64,000 bases of DNA from Thermodesulfovibrio sp. (GCA_020725335.1 DYFF01000020.1:82434-146433); one strand, 5' to 3'. Counted from the stretch's first letter, positions 43,170 to 52,671 are shown. Numbers and translations: made by a program. Notes: generated by a model from the sequence alone, not told the origin.

Positions 43170-44304
43170 ATATCTTGAATATGGATAATAGAGCAACAAA
43201 AATCATAAATAAAAGAGTAATTATAAAGTTTTCCCAACCAAAATGTTTATATACAATACCAGGTAAATATGAACCTAATACTCCACCAGAATAATAAGTA
43301 GCTATATATGCACCATTTACAAGGCTTTTCTGCGTAGTTGCCAGCTTGTTTAAATAACCTGATGCTACTGAATGGACAAGAAACATTCCTGAACAGAATC
43401 CGAACATTACAACAAAGATTAAGAATAAGTTAGGAATACTAAACATAATTAAAAAAATTCCATACACGAAAAGCCCATAAAGTAGGGTTCTTCGCTCACT
43501 TCCTAAGAATTTTATAATCTTGGTTGCTACAAATGAAATGGCTATTCCAGTTATAAACCCTGAATAAATCAAACCTATAATAATTTCGCTACTGCCTGCA
43601 AACAAACTTTTTATTCTAAATGGAAGAAAATTGGTAATACCAGTAAAAACAAAGAACAGACAAAAAACAGTTGTATAAATTTTTCTATTTGTTTTGTCGA
43701 GAAGAATCAATTTGATCTTTTTCAATGCAAGAAAGGACTTATCAGGTTTTGGAATTTTAATGTCTTCAAGATAGAAATAGACGACTGGAAGAACAAGTAA
43801 AAGACTTACTGACATAATCTGAAAACATGCCTGCCAGCCCAAATAAGTAGCAATACCGCTACCAATGACCCTTCCAAGTAAACCTCCAATAGTTGTAAAA
43901 GCAATATAATAAGACATGTAAAACTGAATTTTTTCCTTTTTAGCTTTTAATGCAATGTATGTAGTGTTAGAAGTAAGAATAATAGAAATCATAAATCCTT
44001 CCAGAAATCTCAGAAAAATTACTAAATAGACAGCATCACTCATTGATATTGCAAACACTATAAGAGAATGTATTAAAGCAGAAAAAAATATCATTTTTTT
44101 AGGAGATAAAAAATTTAAAATAACTCCAGAGACAATCGGTATTATTGTTAATGGAATAAATGTAGCACTCATTATAAGAGAGATTGTATCCATTTCAACA
44201 CTAAAAATATTGCTAAGAAGCGGAAGCAAGGGTTGAGGCATATGCAAAGCTGAAATTGTAAGTAATGTTGTATATATTATGGCAAGGAAACTTTTGAGAG
44301 GCAT
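43162..44304 (-). CDS. Major facilitator superfamily transporter
   Basis: 380 residues with twelve predicted membrane helices and the usual halves joined by a basic loop (KIPKPDKSFLALKKIKLILLDK). Features such as LRFLEGFMISIILTSNTTYIALKAKKEK and GRVIGSGIATYLGWQACF are those of drug or metabolite efflux MFS proteins (YnfM/YbfB-like). The substrate is unknown. It is convergent with the OppD-type gene and separated from glpX by a terminator. Confidence 0.82.
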   Translation of the reverse strand: MPLKSFLAIIYTTLLTISALHMPQPLLPLLSNIFSVEMDTISLIMSATFIPLTIIPIVSGVILNFLSPKKMIFFSALIHSLIVFAISMSDAVYLVIFLRFLEGFMISIILTSNTTYIALKAKKEKIQFYMSYYIAFTTIGGLLGRVIGSGIATYLGWQACFQIMSVSLLLVLPVVYFYLEDIKIPKPDKSFLALKKIKLILLDKTNRKIYTTVFCLFFVFTGITNFLPFRIKSLFAGSSEIIIGLIYSGFITGIAISFVATKIIKFLGSERRTLLYGLFVYGIFLIMFSIPNLFLIFVVMFGFCSGMFLVHSVASGYLNKLATTQKSLVNGAYIATYYSGGVLGSYLPGIVYKHFGWENFIITLLFMIFVALLSIFKISK

Positions 44305-44359
44305 TATAGAGTATTAATTTTTGGTAAGTATTGTGTCAAGAATTTTAAAAAATGAAAAA

Positions 44360-44391
44360 GAGAGAGGAGAAGACTTTTCAACTCCTCCCTC
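44360..44391 (-). terminator. Terminator of glpX operon
   Basis: Minus-strand RNA GAGGGAGGAG (44382-44391) pairs with CUCCUCUCUC (44360-44369), 10 bp with one G-U. A U-rich tract (TTTTTCATTTTTT) follows. It lies 37 bases after the glpX stop. Confidence 0.8.
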
Positions 44392-44427
44392 ATGATTACC
44401 ATCTAAAAAACAACATAAATATAAAGT

Positions 44428-45393
44428 TTAAAGTGTGATTTTAACGAGTTTATCAAAAATATGAATTGTATCAACAAAGCGAATAAGTTTTTGTCTCGAA
44501 TCAATAACTAAAGAGTGAGTTCTTGCACCTCCACCAAAAAATCTTACACCATTAAGAAGGTCTCCTTTTGTTACTCCGGTAGCAACAAAAATTATGTTAT
44601 CAGCAGGAACAAGATCATCAAGAGTGTAAACTTTATCTTCGCTTATATCCATACCATATTCAATAGCTCTTTTCTTTTCCTCTTCATTTCTCCAACGCAT
44701 TCTTGTCTGCATTTCTCCACCAAGACTTTTTACAGCAGCAGCTGAAAGCACTCCTTCAGGCGCACCACCAATACCCATCAAAGCATGTATACCTGTGCCT
44801 TCTACTGTTGCAGCAATAGCAGGTGTAATATCTCCATCGGAGATAAGTTTTATTCTCGCACCTGCTGCTCTTATTTCTTTAATCAATTCTTCATGTCGGG
44901 GTCTGTCAAGGACAACTACCACAAGGTCATCTATATCTCTTCCAAGAGCCTTAGCAAGAGAAAGGAGATTTTCCTTTACAGGCTTCCTTATATCCACCAT
45001 ACCCTTTGCTTGAGGTCTTACTACAAGTTTTTCCATATAGGTATCGGGGCAGTAAAGAAGACCATTTTTGTCAGTCACAGCCATAACTGTAAGTGCATTA
45101 GGCATTCCAGTAGCACACAGATTTGTTCCCTCAAGGGGATCAACAGCTATATCCACTTCAGAACCTATGCCTTCACCTACTTCTTCCCCAATATATAGCA
45201 TAGGAGCTTCGTCTCTTTCACCTTCGCCTATAACTATTCTGCCCTTTATCGGCAAATCATTTAAAGCCTTTCTCATTGCTGTAACTGCAGCTTGATCTGC
45301 TTCCTTTCTGTTTCCCTTACCCATTAGCCTGGCTGCTTCTATTGCTGCAAGCTCACAAACTCGCAGTATTGCTGGAGTTAAATTACTATCCAT
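44428..45393 (-). CDS. glpX: Class II fructose-1,6-bisphosphatase (GlpX)
   Basis: Gluconeogenic phosphatase, metal-dependent, 321 residues. Family motifs: VCELAAIEAARLMGKGNRKEADQAAV, VIGEGERDEAPMLYIGEEVG, IAVDPLEGTNLCATGMPNAL (metal-binding DPLEGT), ISDGDITPAIAA, and LMGIGGAPEGVLSAAAVKSLGG. A zinc-ribbon gene lies 13 bases upstream in the same direction. TAGGAGG stands before the ATG. Confidence 0.96.
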   Translation of the reverse strand: MDSNLTPAILRVCELAAIEAARLMGKGNRKEADQAAVTAMRKALNDLPIKGRIVIGEGERDEAPMLYIGEEVGEGIGSEVDIAVDPLEGTNLCATGMPNALTVMAVTDKNGLLYCPDTYMEKLVVRPQAKGMVDIRKPVKENLLSLAKALGRDIDDLVVVVLDRPRHEELIKEIRAAGARIKLISDGDITPAIAATVEGTGIHALMGIGGAPEGVLSAAAVKSLGGEMQTRMRWRNEEEKKRAIEYGMDISEDKVYTLDDLVPADNIIFVATGVTKGDLLNGVRFFGGGARTHSLVIDSRQKLIRFVDTIHIFDKLVKITL

Positions 45394-45406
45394 TTTTAGC
45401 CTCCTA

Positions 45407-45568
45407 TTATTTTTTTGATGTTATGGCATTAAATTGTGATATTCTTTTCTTTACATTCTCTGAACCGCATTTGGGGCAGGTTAATTTTGCTCTCTCCATA
45501 TCCTTTACAGTCATTTTAACTGTAAAAGTTTCCTTGCAATTCATGCAATGAAAGTCATAGGTTGGCAT
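45407..45568 (-). CDS. Small FmdB-type zinc-ribbon protein (53 residues)
   Basis: Short gene starting at ATG 45566-45568 behind AGGAGG. The product MPTYDFHCMNCKETF ... LTCPKCGSENVKKRISQF has two CxxC pairs (Cys8, Cys11, Cys31, Cys34) that form a zinc ribbon of the FmdB/CxxC_CxxC_SSSS type. Proteins of this kind are putative regulators of unknown targets. It precedes glpX by 13 bases, so the two are probably co-transcribed. Confidence 0.8.
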   Translation of the reverse strand: MPTYDFHCMNCKETFTVKMTVKDMERAKLTCPKCGSENVKKRISQFNAITSKK

Positions 45569-45587
45569 AACCCACCTCCTAAATATT

Positions 45588-45618
45588 ATTCCAACCCTAC
45601 CAATGGCAGGTTAGGAAT
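45588..45618 (-). terminator. Imperfect hairpin upstream of the zinc-ribbon gene
   Basis: ATTCCAACCCTACC (45588-45601) and GGCAGGTTAGGAAT (45605-45618) pair with a few mismatches around ATTCC/GGAAT and AACC/GGTT. It lies between the stop of the DUF4405-type gene and the zinc-ribbon gene. A weak terminator is the simplest reading, since no T-run of length follows. Confidence 0.4.
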
Positions 45619-45640
45619 CTTTATCTACTATATTTTAACT

Positions 45641-46564
45641 TTAAGTTTTATTCTCGTCTATAAGAACTTCTATGAGAACTTCTATGGGGCTTGTGTTATT
45701 TTTCTCTGCTATCTGCCTTAAGGTATCTTTCTCGCTTGCTACTATTCCTTTGTTTTTAAGTTTAGTTAGGGCTTTTTGGATCTCTACCTTGTTTTCATCA
45801 CATATCTGCTTTAAGGTTTTTCTTCCAAGTCCTTTTCCTTCAAATTCTCGGATTATTTCATCCTTAGTCCATTTTAAAGTTTTATTTTCTTTTGAAGATT
45901 TTGAAACTTCCTGAATATCAGATGCTTTTGTTCCAACAGCAGATAGAGTGCCTTCAAGGGGTTTTAAAATTTCGTATACTTCCTTAGGACTAATTCCATT
46001 ATTTTTAGCGATAACACCGAGGCTTTCTTTAGTTGAGGAGATTCTTATATTCTTAGCTTTAAGAGCATTGACTGCCTGCTGTAAATCTATATTTCTTCTT
46101 TTTGAAAAATCCTCAAGCGAGAGCAACTCTGCATGCCCATAAGGTGGTTCATAGTCAGGAGACTTTATCCAAGAGCTCTTTAGATAGTCACTTAAGTCAA
46201 TGAGAAAACTAAAAGGAGGAAAAGGTGTAATAGAACCGATAAAGCTGAGAATCACAAGAATTGTTACTGCTGCTAATTCTTTTTTAAGATTCATAGCCTT
46301 TTTTGCTTTACTGTAAATGTAGTTTATTAGCACATTCCAATTATAGTAAATATGGAAAAATGCGGTAAGCATGAAGATAATGCAGAAGATAATATGCATA
46401 TTAGTCCAGTCTGTCTTTGTAAGTCCCAAAAACTTCCAGTTTATCCAATAAGCAATTCTACCTTGTGGTGTAAAATATAGAATAATGCCAGAAATGAAGG
46501 CAAATACAAAGGAAAAAGCAGTAAGCAGGCTTACAAACCCCCTAAAATTAATTAAATTTGCCAC
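45641..46564 (-). CDS. DUF4405-type membrane protein with long cytoplasmic tail
   Basis: 307 residues. The first 115 residues hold three to four membrane helices with DWTNMHIIFCIIFMLTAFFHIYYNW, the His-bearing pattern of DUF4405 (cytochrome b561-like small membrane proteins), and YWINWKFLGLTKTDWTNMH. The remaining about 190 residues are soluble. They contain three similar helical motifs: LEDFSKRRNIDLQQAVNALKAKNI, DSLGVIAKNNGISP-like, LKQICDENKVEIQKALTKLKNKGI and LRQIAEKNNTSPIEVLIEVL. These resemble repeated winged-helix-like or rubber-band segments. Function unknown; haem binding is possible. It is last in the metG-radC group. Confidence 0.6.
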   Translation of the reverse strand: MANLINFRGFVSLLTAFSFVFAFISGIILYFTPQGRIAYWINWKFLGLTKTDWTNMHIIFCIIFMLTAFFHIYYNWNVLINYIYSKAKKAMNLKKELAAVTILVILSFIGSITPFPPFSFLIDLSDYLKSSWIKSPDYEPPYGHAELLSLEDFSKRRNIDLQQAVNALKAKNIRISSTKESLGVIAKNNGISPKEVYEILKPLEGTLSAVGTKASDIQEVSKSSKENKTLKWTKDEIIREFEGKGLGRKTLKQICDENKVEIQKALTKLKNKGIVASEKDTLRQIAEKNNTSPIEVLIEVLIDENKT

Positions 46565-46584
46565 AAATATTACTCCTTTTTTAA

Positions 46585-47259
46585 TTATATAATTCCTTTT
46601 TCTTTCATACTAAAATATGTTCCGCTCCCAATGATTACATGGTCAAGAATGGGAATTTCAAGGACTTCGCAGGCTTTCTTCAGTTTTTTCGTTATCTCTA
46701 TGTCCTGCTCACTTGGGGTTGGATCTCCACTTGGGTGGTTATGTATGAGTATTAAGGCATAGGCTGAGTCCTTAACCGCCTCTTTAAAGACCTCTCTTGG
46801 ATGGATTAGTGATTGATTTAATGTGCCTTCAGATACTTTTACCTCTTTTATGAGCTTAAGTTTTGTATCAAGCAAAAGAGTGATGAATACTTCTTTTTTT
46901 AAACCATTAAGCTTAGGGAAAAAGTAATTATAAACAATCTCAGCAGAATTAAAAATCTTGTCTTTAGCTTTTTGGCTTAATGTCCTTTTACCAAGCTCAA
47001 AGGATGCTTTAATTTGAGCAATTTTCGCAGGTCCGAGTCCTTTAAATTTTTTGAGCTCACCTATAGAAGCCGCATCAAGTCCTCTAAGTCCGCCAAAACT
47101 TTGAAGAAGTTCAATTGCTGTGTCAATAACTGTCTTTCCATTCGAGCCTGTTCGTAAAACTATGGCAAGCAAATGTGCATCACTTAGTATTTCAGCACCA
47201 TGTTTAATGAGTCTTTCTCTCGGTCTTTCTGTCTCAGGCCATTCTTTTACAGAGCTCAT
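46585..47259 (-). CDS. radC: RadC family JAB-domain protein
   Basis: 224 residues: an N-terminal helix-hairpin-helix part (ERPRERLIKHGAEILSDAHLLAIVLRTG, LKKFKGLGPAKIAQIKASFELG) and a C-terminal JAB/MPN domain with LIHNHPSGDPTPSEQDIEIT, a metal-binding H-x-H-x7-S-x2-D motif, ending YFSMKEKGII. Once tied to DNA repair; the true role is not settled. It overlaps metG by four bases. Confidence 0.93.
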   Translation of the reverse strand: MSSVKEWPETERPRERLIKHGAEILSDAHLLAIVLRTGSNGKTVIDTAIELLQSFGGLRGLDAASIGELKKFKGLGPAKIAQIKASFELGKRTLSQKAKDKIFNSAEIVYNYFFPKLNGLKKEVFITLLLDTKLKLIKEVKVSEGTLNQSLIHPREVFKEAVKDSAYALILIHNHPSGDPTPSEQDIEITKKLKKACEVLEIPILDHVIIGSGTYFSMKEKGII

Positions 47260-49172
47260 TTTATGCCTGCACCAGGATTTACTTCTCTGTCAATGGTAAG
47301 TATTGATATTTTACCATCATCGCCTGTTGCTGCAAGAAGCATCCCCTGTGATTCAACTCCCATGAGCTTTGCTGGTTTAAGATTGGATAAAACTACAATT
47401 GACCTACCTGTTAATTCCTCTGGTGAGTATTGCTCTCCAATTCCCGCAACTATTTGCCTTTCCTCACCGATATCTACAATGAGCTTTATTAATTTCGTTG
47501 AACCTTTCACTCTCTCTGCCTGAATTACCTTACCAACTTTAAGTTTTATTTTCATAAAATCTTCAATGCTAATAAGTTCCTCCACCTTATCCTCCTTAAG
47601 TTGTTCTTTCTCCTTAGCAGCCTCTTCTTTACTTATTTCTATTCTTGGGAAAAGTTGCTCAATTTTTTCTGTCTTTGCTTCTTTTATATCAATTCCACAT
47701 TGAAGCATTCTATGATCAATGATATAATCTCTCATTCCAAGGGCAAGCCATATTTTATTTGCTGTTTCAGGCATAAAAGGATAGATAAAGGCTGTAATTA
47801 TTCTTATAGAATCCCATATCTTGAACATTATTATAGGAATTCTATCAGGATTCTCCTTTACCACTTTCCAAGGCTCTGTTTTTGCAATATAATTATTGAC
47901 TAAGGATATGGCTGCCCATATCTTTTCAAGAATAATGTTAAATTTAAATTCATCCCATAGGTTTTCATTGTTTATTTCTTCAATTAATGAGATGAATGAA
48001 GAAACAAATTCCTTGTCAGAGGGGCTACTGTTCTGGTGAGAAGGCTCTACTTTTATGATACCCTCCATATACTTTTCATTCATTGCAAGAAAGCGATTAA
48101 CTAAATTTCCAAGGTCATTTGCAAGATCATTGTTTATTCGCCTTACTAAAGCTTCTTCAGAAAAGTCACCGTCCAATCCAAAAGATACTTCCCTAAAAAG
48201 AAAATATCTGAAAGCATCTACCCCATATTTTTTTATAATCTCAGAGGGATTTACCACATTTCCGAGAGATTTTGACATTTTTTTCCCATTTACTGTCCAC
48301 CATCCATGGGCAAAAATGTTTCTTGGAAGTGGAAGTTCAAGTGCCATAAGCATTGTAGACCAGTAAACAGCATGGGTTGTAAGAATATCTTTGCCAATAA
48401 GATGATGGTCAGGAGGCCACCACTGTATATTTTTAGGAGCAAGATATTCTAATGCTGAATAATAATTAACAAGAGCATCAAACCATACATAAGTGGTGTA
48501 ATTTTCATCAAATGGAAGAAGTATTCCCCATTCAAGTCTCTGTCTTGGTCGGGAAATACATAGGTCACCAAGGGGTTTAGTTTTAAGAAACCCTAAAACC
48601 TCATTCTTTCTGCTTTCAGGAAGAATATAGGAGGGATTTTTCTCAATATGCTCAATGAGTGCTTGCTGGTATTTTGACATGAGGAAAAAGTAGTTTTCCT
48701 CTTCAATAAATTCCACATCCCTTCCACAGTCAGGGCATTTTCCCTCTACTAAATCCTTTTCTGTCCAGAATCGCTCACAGGGAGTGCAGTACATTCCAGA
48801 GTATTTTCTCTTTACAATCTCTCCTTTTTCATAAAGCCTTTGCAGTATCTCTTGAACAATCCTTTTATGCTCTTCGTCAGTAGTTCTTATAAAAGAATCA
48901 TTGCTTATGTTGAGTTCCTTCCATAAAGCTTTAAAATTTTCCACCATTATATCAGCATGTTCTTTAGGAGTTTTACCTTTTTGTGTAGCAGCCCTTTCTA
49001 CTTTCTGCCCATGCTCATCTGTTCCTGTAAGAAAAAAAACCTCGCTACCCTTTAGCCTCATATATCTTGCAAGAATGTCTGCTGCTAATGTAGTATAGGC
49101 ATGTCCTATATGGGGAATATCATTAACATAATATATTGGAGTTGTTATATAAAATCCTTTATTTTGAGCCAT
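47256..49172 (-). CDS. metG: Methionyl-tRNA synthetase
   Basis: Charges tRNA(Met). About 638 residues: HIGH-type YYVNDIPHIGHAYTTLAADIL, a zinc region CTPCERFWTEKDLVEGKCPDC, KMSKS in VNGKKMSKSLGNVVNP, an anticodon domain, and a C-terminal Trbp111-like tRNA-binding module (MKIKLKVGKVIQAERVKGSTKL to end). I start at ATG 49170-49172 (MAQNKG), preceded by CAGGAGGCAAAG. Twelve further in-frame codons upstream lie inside the PSP1 gene and lack a site. Confidence 0.95.
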   Translation of the reverse strand: MAQNKGFYITTPIYYVNDIPHIGHAYTTLAADILARYMRLKGSEVFFLTGTDEHGQKVERAATQKGKTPKEHADIMVENFKALWKELNISNDSFIRTTDEEHKRIVQEILQRLYEKGEIVKRKYSGMYCTPCERFWTEKDLVEGKCPDCGRDVEFIEEENYFFLMSKYQQALIEHIEKNPSYILPESRKNEVLGFLKTKPLGDLCISRPRQRLEWGILLPFDENYTTYVWFDALVNYYSALEYLAPKNIQWWPPDHHLIGKDILTTHAVYWSTMLMALELPLPRNIFAHGWWTVNGKKMSKSLGNVVNPSEIIKKYGVDAFRYFLFREVSFGLDGDFSEEALVRRINNDLANDLGNLVNRFLAMNEKYMEGIIKVEPSHQNSSPSDKEFVSSFISLIEEINNENLWDEFKFNIILEKIWAAISLVNNYIAKTEPWKVVKENPDRIPIIMFKIWDSIRIITAFIYPFMPETANKIWLALGMRDYIIDHRMLQCGIDIKEAKTEKIEQLFPRIEISKEEAAKEKEQLKEDKVEELISIEDFMKIKLKVGKVIQAERVKGSTKLIKLIVDIGEERQIVAGIGEQYSPEELTGRSIVVLSNLKPAKLMGVESQGMLLAATGDDGKISILTIDREVNPGAGIK

Positions 49173-49917
49173 CTTTGCCTCCTGTTTGTTCATCTGAGGA
49201 GTCTTCATCTACCTTATTTAAGATAAAGGAAAATCTCTTTATTTCTGGTTCTTTCTCCTCAAGAGTAATTACCTCTTCATCAACAAATTCCTCTATTTCA
49301 CCAAAATATTCATATCTTAGACAGCATTTTAGTCTTCCGCAGACTCCAGAAAGTTTTGCTACATTTAGAACTATCTCCTGGTCTTTTGCCATTTTGAGTG
49401 AAATAGGCTTGAAAAAACTTATATATCTTCTGCAACATATCTCCATGCCACATACACCAATTCCACCGAAATATTTAGCCTCATCTCTTACACCAATCTG
49501 ACGCATCTCTATTCTTGTTTTAAATTTAGCAGCTAAGTCCTTAACAAGTTCTCTGAAATCAATTCTTCCTTCCGCAGTAAAATAAAAGATTATTCTTTTT
49601 CTGTCAAGAGCGCATTCAACGACAAGTAACTTCATAGGAAGTCCTCTTTCCCTTATTCTTTCAAGACAGAATTCCTTAGCCTCTTTCTCAAGAGTAAGAT
49701 TTTTCTCATAATTTTCTTTGTCTTCTTCTGTAGCAACTCGAATTACGGGTTTGAGAGAATCAATTTTTTCCTCAGTCAAATTTAAAACATTTCCGAGGGT
49801 TAAACCAAAATCTCCCTCTACAACAACAAAATCTCCTATTTTTATTTCTTCTGAATCACTAAAATATCTATAAACTTTTCCAAAAGGTCTTATTCTCACA
49901 TACACAGTTTTACTCAT
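49159..49917 (-). CDS. PSP1/RicT-like protein
   Basis: 252 residues with the PSP1 C-terminal domain: VVVEGDFGLTLGNVL, CALDRKRIIFYFTAEGRIDFRELVKDL, GVRDEAKYFGGIGVCGMEICCRRYI and LSGVCGRLKCCLRYEYF. The Cys-rich motifs match RicT (YaaT), which in Bacillus binds Fe-S clusters with RicA/RicF and influences RNA maturation. Partners are not visible here. Its neighbours holB and tmk upstream are the same as in Firmicutes. Confidence 0.88.
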   Translation of the reverse strand: MSKTVYVRIRPFGKVYRYFSDSEEIKIGDFVVVEGDFGLTLGNVLNLTEEKIDSLKPVIRVATEEDKENYEKNLTLEKEAKEFCLERIRERGLPMKLLVVECALDRKRIIFYFTAEGRIDFRELVKDLAAKFKTRIEMRQIGVRDEAKYFGGIGVCGMEICCRRYISFFKPISLKMAKDQEIVLNVAKLSGVCGRLKCCLRYEYFGEIEEFVDEEVITLEEKEPEIKRFSFILNKVDEDSSDEQTGGKDGSK

Positions 49918-50830
49918 TAATTACACTCCTTAAAAGATTAGACATATGATTCCAGATTATAGCCTTGTTAAGGTTTAAGTCTATATTTCTTCTTATTTCT
50001 TGCAACTTATCATAAAGTATGAAAAATTCCCTTATCGATAGAGCTTCATTAACATTAATTTTTAAATATTCATAACAACTATTTCCTTGTATTTTTTTGC
50101 AAATTTTATCTCTTAATAGAACAAATAAGAGGTCAAGCCACCATTTTAATTCTTCATTATCTTTCCATGGCGATTTTTTACCTTTTTTCAATTGTAATGA
50201 CTCAGAAAAAAACTGAATTTTTTTCAAAAAATCTACGGATTCAAAAATTCCAGGTCTTCCCATTGAAAGTTTAATTAACCACTGATTTTTATCTTCAAAA
50301 TTAACTAACTTTTTTATTGCCTCTAAGGAGAGAGGCCTAAAATGAATCCTGAAAGTTCTTGAAATAAGCGGTTCTGGTAATGCATCCATATTCTCGCAAG
50401 TTAAAATTATAAGGGAATTAGAAGGAGGTTCTTCAAGAGTTTTAAGAAATGCATTGGCAGCTGACTTGTTCATTTTTTCTGCATTCTTTAAAATTACTAC
50501 TTTATAATTTCCTTCAAGAGGTTGTAAAGATAAAAATTCTTCTACTTCTCTGATAGAATCAATTGTTATCACGTCTTTATCAGTACTTATCTTTCTAAAA
50601 TCTGGATGGATACCCTTATCTATTTTTTTACAGGAGATACAGTTATCACAACTATCAAAATTTTCAGGATTATAACAATTAAGTGCTTTTGCATATTCTA
50701 TGGCAGTAGTTGTTTTCCCTATAAAGGGCTCACCAATGAATAGAAAAGCTCCAGGAACCCTCTTCCTTTGTAAAGTTCCTTGTAAAAGTTTTATGACATT
50801 CTCTTGCGAAACAATGTTTTTGAAACTCAT
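49910..50830 (-). CDS. holB: DNA polymerase III delta-prime subunit (HolB)
   Basis: Clamp-loader subunit of 306 residues. Opening FKNIVSQENVIKLLQGTLQRKRVPGAFLFIGEPFIGKTTTAIEYAKAL (P-loop in GEPFIGKTT), zinc-binding CYNPENFDSCDNCISCKKI, VVILKNAEKMNKSAANAFLKTLEEPP and the sensor LISRTFRIHF. The adjacent tmk and PSP1 genes support the call. The C-terminal third is divergent. Confidence 0.92.
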   Translation of the reverse strand: MSFKNIVSQENVIKLLQGTLQRKRVPGAFLFIGEPFIGKTTTAIEYAKALNCYNPENFDSCDNCISCKKIDKGIHPDFRKISTDKDVITIDSIREVEEFLSLQPLEGNYKVVILKNAEKMNKSAANAFLKTLEEPPSNSLIILTCENMDALPEPLISRTFRIHFRPLSLEAIKKLVNFEDKNQWLIKLSMGRPGIFESVDFLKKIQFFSESLQLKKGKKSPWKDNEELKWWLDLLFVLLRDKICKKIQGNSCYEYLKINVNEALSIREFFILYDKLQEIRRNIDLNLNKAIIWNHMSNLLRSVINE

Positions 50831-50833
50831 TTC

Positions 50834-51460
50834 TCACAAATTCTTTAGTCTTTCTTTAATATTTTCATATATCTCAGAAGCAATTTCCTCAAATGTCTTT
50901 GTAGCATCAACAATAATGAATCTTTCAGGTTCTAATGCAGCAAGTTTCAAAAAACCTTCTCGTACTTTATTATGGAAAGAAATATCCTCAAATTCAAATT
51001 TATCATTTTTATTGATATTCCTATTCCTTGCCAACCCTTGTTCCACAGGTAAATCCAAAAGTATAGTTATTTTGGGTTTAAATTCATCAAGGAGAAATTT
51101 ATTCAGGTTATTTATTAGCTCTAAAGAAATCCCCCTTCCATATCCCTGATAAGCCAGAGTAGAATCAGTAAACCTATCAGAAATTACAATAAAACCTTCA
51201 GAAATATAGGGGTTAATTTTTTCTGAAACATGTTGTATTCTATCAGCAAAATAAAGAAGTAATTCGCTTAAGGGATTTATTGTTAAAGATGTAGAGAGCA
51301 ATATCTCTCTAATTTTTCTACCAAATTCTGTATCCCCGGGTTCAAAGGTTGTTATTGTTTTAAATCCATCTTTTTGAAGTTTTTCAGCAAGAATTTTTAC
51401 CTGCGTAGATTTCCCTGAACCCTCTATACCTTCAAAAGTTATAAAGATTCCTTGCGCCAT
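50834..51460 (-). CDS. tmk: Thymidylate kinase
   Basis: Phosphorylates dTMP. 208 residues: P-loop ITFEGIEGSGKSTQVKILAEKL, TTFEPGDTEFGRKIREILL, VISDRFTDSTLAYQGYGRGI (DR(F/Y)xxS) and LDLPVEQGLARNR. It ends three bases before holB and starts one base after the MetE-like gene's stop. Confidence 0.95.
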   Translation of the reverse strand: MAQGIFITFEGIEGSGKSTQVKILAEKLQKDGFKTITTFEPGDTEFGRKIREILLSTSLTINPLSELLLYFADRIQHVSEKINPYISEGFIVISDRFTDSTLAYQGYGRGISLELINNLNKFLLDEFKPKITILLDLPVEQGLARNRNINKNDKFEFEDISFHNKVREGFLKLAALEPERFIIVDATKTFEEIASEIYENIKERLKNL

Positions 51461-52450
51461 CTAAAATCTACTTTGTAATTTTTTAAGAAGATTGCAAACT
51501 CTTTCTGAATCTATTTCATCAAGAGACCCCATTCCACAGGAAGGAGTAAAAAGGGATTTTTGATATACTACTGGGATTTCTGAAGAAAGTTCTTCAATTT
51601 TTCTTTGAGCTTGAGATAAAATTTCTTCATCCTCAAGGCTTTTCAAGTCATCCGTGGTTGGTATGAATCCCCAAGCTATATAGCCATCCTTCTTTTGTAA
51701 AAAATCATTTATTTCTTTTTTATAAATCTTAAAAAAATCAAAGAAAAAATAAGCATCAAAACTTAATATGTCAATTTCTAATCCTAAAATTTCCTTCCAG
51801 TCTCCTCGGCCGCAACAGTGCAATCCCACTAAAGCGCCTGTTTGTCTTATAAAGAAAGCTAAATCATTGATTAATCTCATAGATTCATTTTGGTCTACAG
51901 AAATATAGGCAGATGTTCCCAATGCTTGAAGGATAGGTTCATCTATAAATATAATGATTTTCCTTGAAAAATTTTTTAAAAAATTAATCTGCCATTTAAC
52001 TTTAGACTTTAAATGTAGAAGACAAACTTCTCTTAGGGTCTCATCAAAATAAACAGGCTTTCCGGCTTCATCTTTAAGAGAAAGAGTAAAGGTAAGAGGA
52101 CCTGTAATTTGCCCCTTAAAAATTTCCATTTCCTTATTCTTAAGTAAATTAGCCATTTTATAAATGCCAATGGCGAAGTCTTCAGTGAAAGCTGACTCTT
52201 TATCTTCTGTATAATTGGAAAGCCACTCTATTAATATTTCTTCATCCTTTTTTAAATAAACCTTGTCATTTTCAAAAATAATTCCAGGCAATCCCTCAGA
52301 AAATTGAGGTATCATCAATTCTTTGAAGGAATGCTTTGGCAACTGAGGCCAAAAGGGTATATCAAAATATTTTAGAATTAGTTCACAGGCATAGAAAGGA
52401 TCTATCTGTGGCATACTTCCGATGCCTGTAATACTAAAAGGCTTTATCAC
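51461..52450 (-). CDS. MetE C-terminal-like / UROD-superfamily methyltransferase
   Basis: 329 residues resembling the C-terminal half of cobalamin-independent methionine synthase: ITGIGSMPQIDPFYACELILKYF, QITGPLTFTLSL, IIIFIDEPILQALGT, the zinc-type Cys-His pair VGLHCCGRGDW and FTPSCGMGSLDE. It lacks the N-terminal MetE half. Such stand-alone core proteins may transfer methyl groups from methylated corrinoid proteins to homocysteine; here this is inference. It lies directly upstream of tmk. Confidence 0.7.
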   Translation of the reverse strand: MIKPFSITGIGSMPQIDPFYACELILKYFDIPFWPQLPKHSFKELMIPQFSEGLPGIIFENDKVYLKKDEEILIEWLSNYTEDKESAFTEDFAIGIYKMANLLKNKEMEIFKGQITGPLTFTLSLKDEAGKPVYFDETLREVCLLHLKSKVKWQINFLKNFSRKIIIFIDEPILQALGTSAYISVDQNESMRLINDLAFFIRQTGALVGLHCCGRGDWKEILGLEIDILSFDAYFFFDFFKIYKKEINDFLQKKDGYIAWGFIPTTDDLKSLEDEEILSQAQRKIEELSSEIPVVYQKSLFTPSCGMGSLDEIDSERVCNLLKKLQSRF

Positions 52451-52455
52451 CTGAA

Positions 52456-52671
52456 TTACTCCTTGGTGCTAAGCTTTTTTAAAATTTCAGGGTATTCTTT
52501 TGTAAAGTCTGAGAAATTTCTTTTTAAAAAAAGTTTGATTGCCTTAATTTCTAACTCTTGATCCTTCAATTTATTTAGTTGTTTATTTATCTCTAAAATT
52601 TTTTCAGAAATTACCTTTATTTCTGCTTCTAATAAGGCAATCTGTTCTTTTATCCCCATTAAATCTTTCAT
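52456..52671 (-). CDS. Small coiled-coil protein, unknown function
   Basis: 71 residues, almost entirely a predicted coiled coil (IKEQIALLEAEIKVISEKILEI, INKQLNKLKDQELEIKAI) with a short C-terminal tail. No family recognised. It lies between the mS38-like gene and the MetE-like gene, 5 bases from the latter, in an unbroken minus-strand run, which supports that it is translated. Confidence 0.55.
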   Translation of the reverse strand: MKDLMGIKEQIALLEAEIKVISEKILEINKQLNKLKDQELEIKAIKLFLKRNFSDFTKEYPEILKKLSTKE

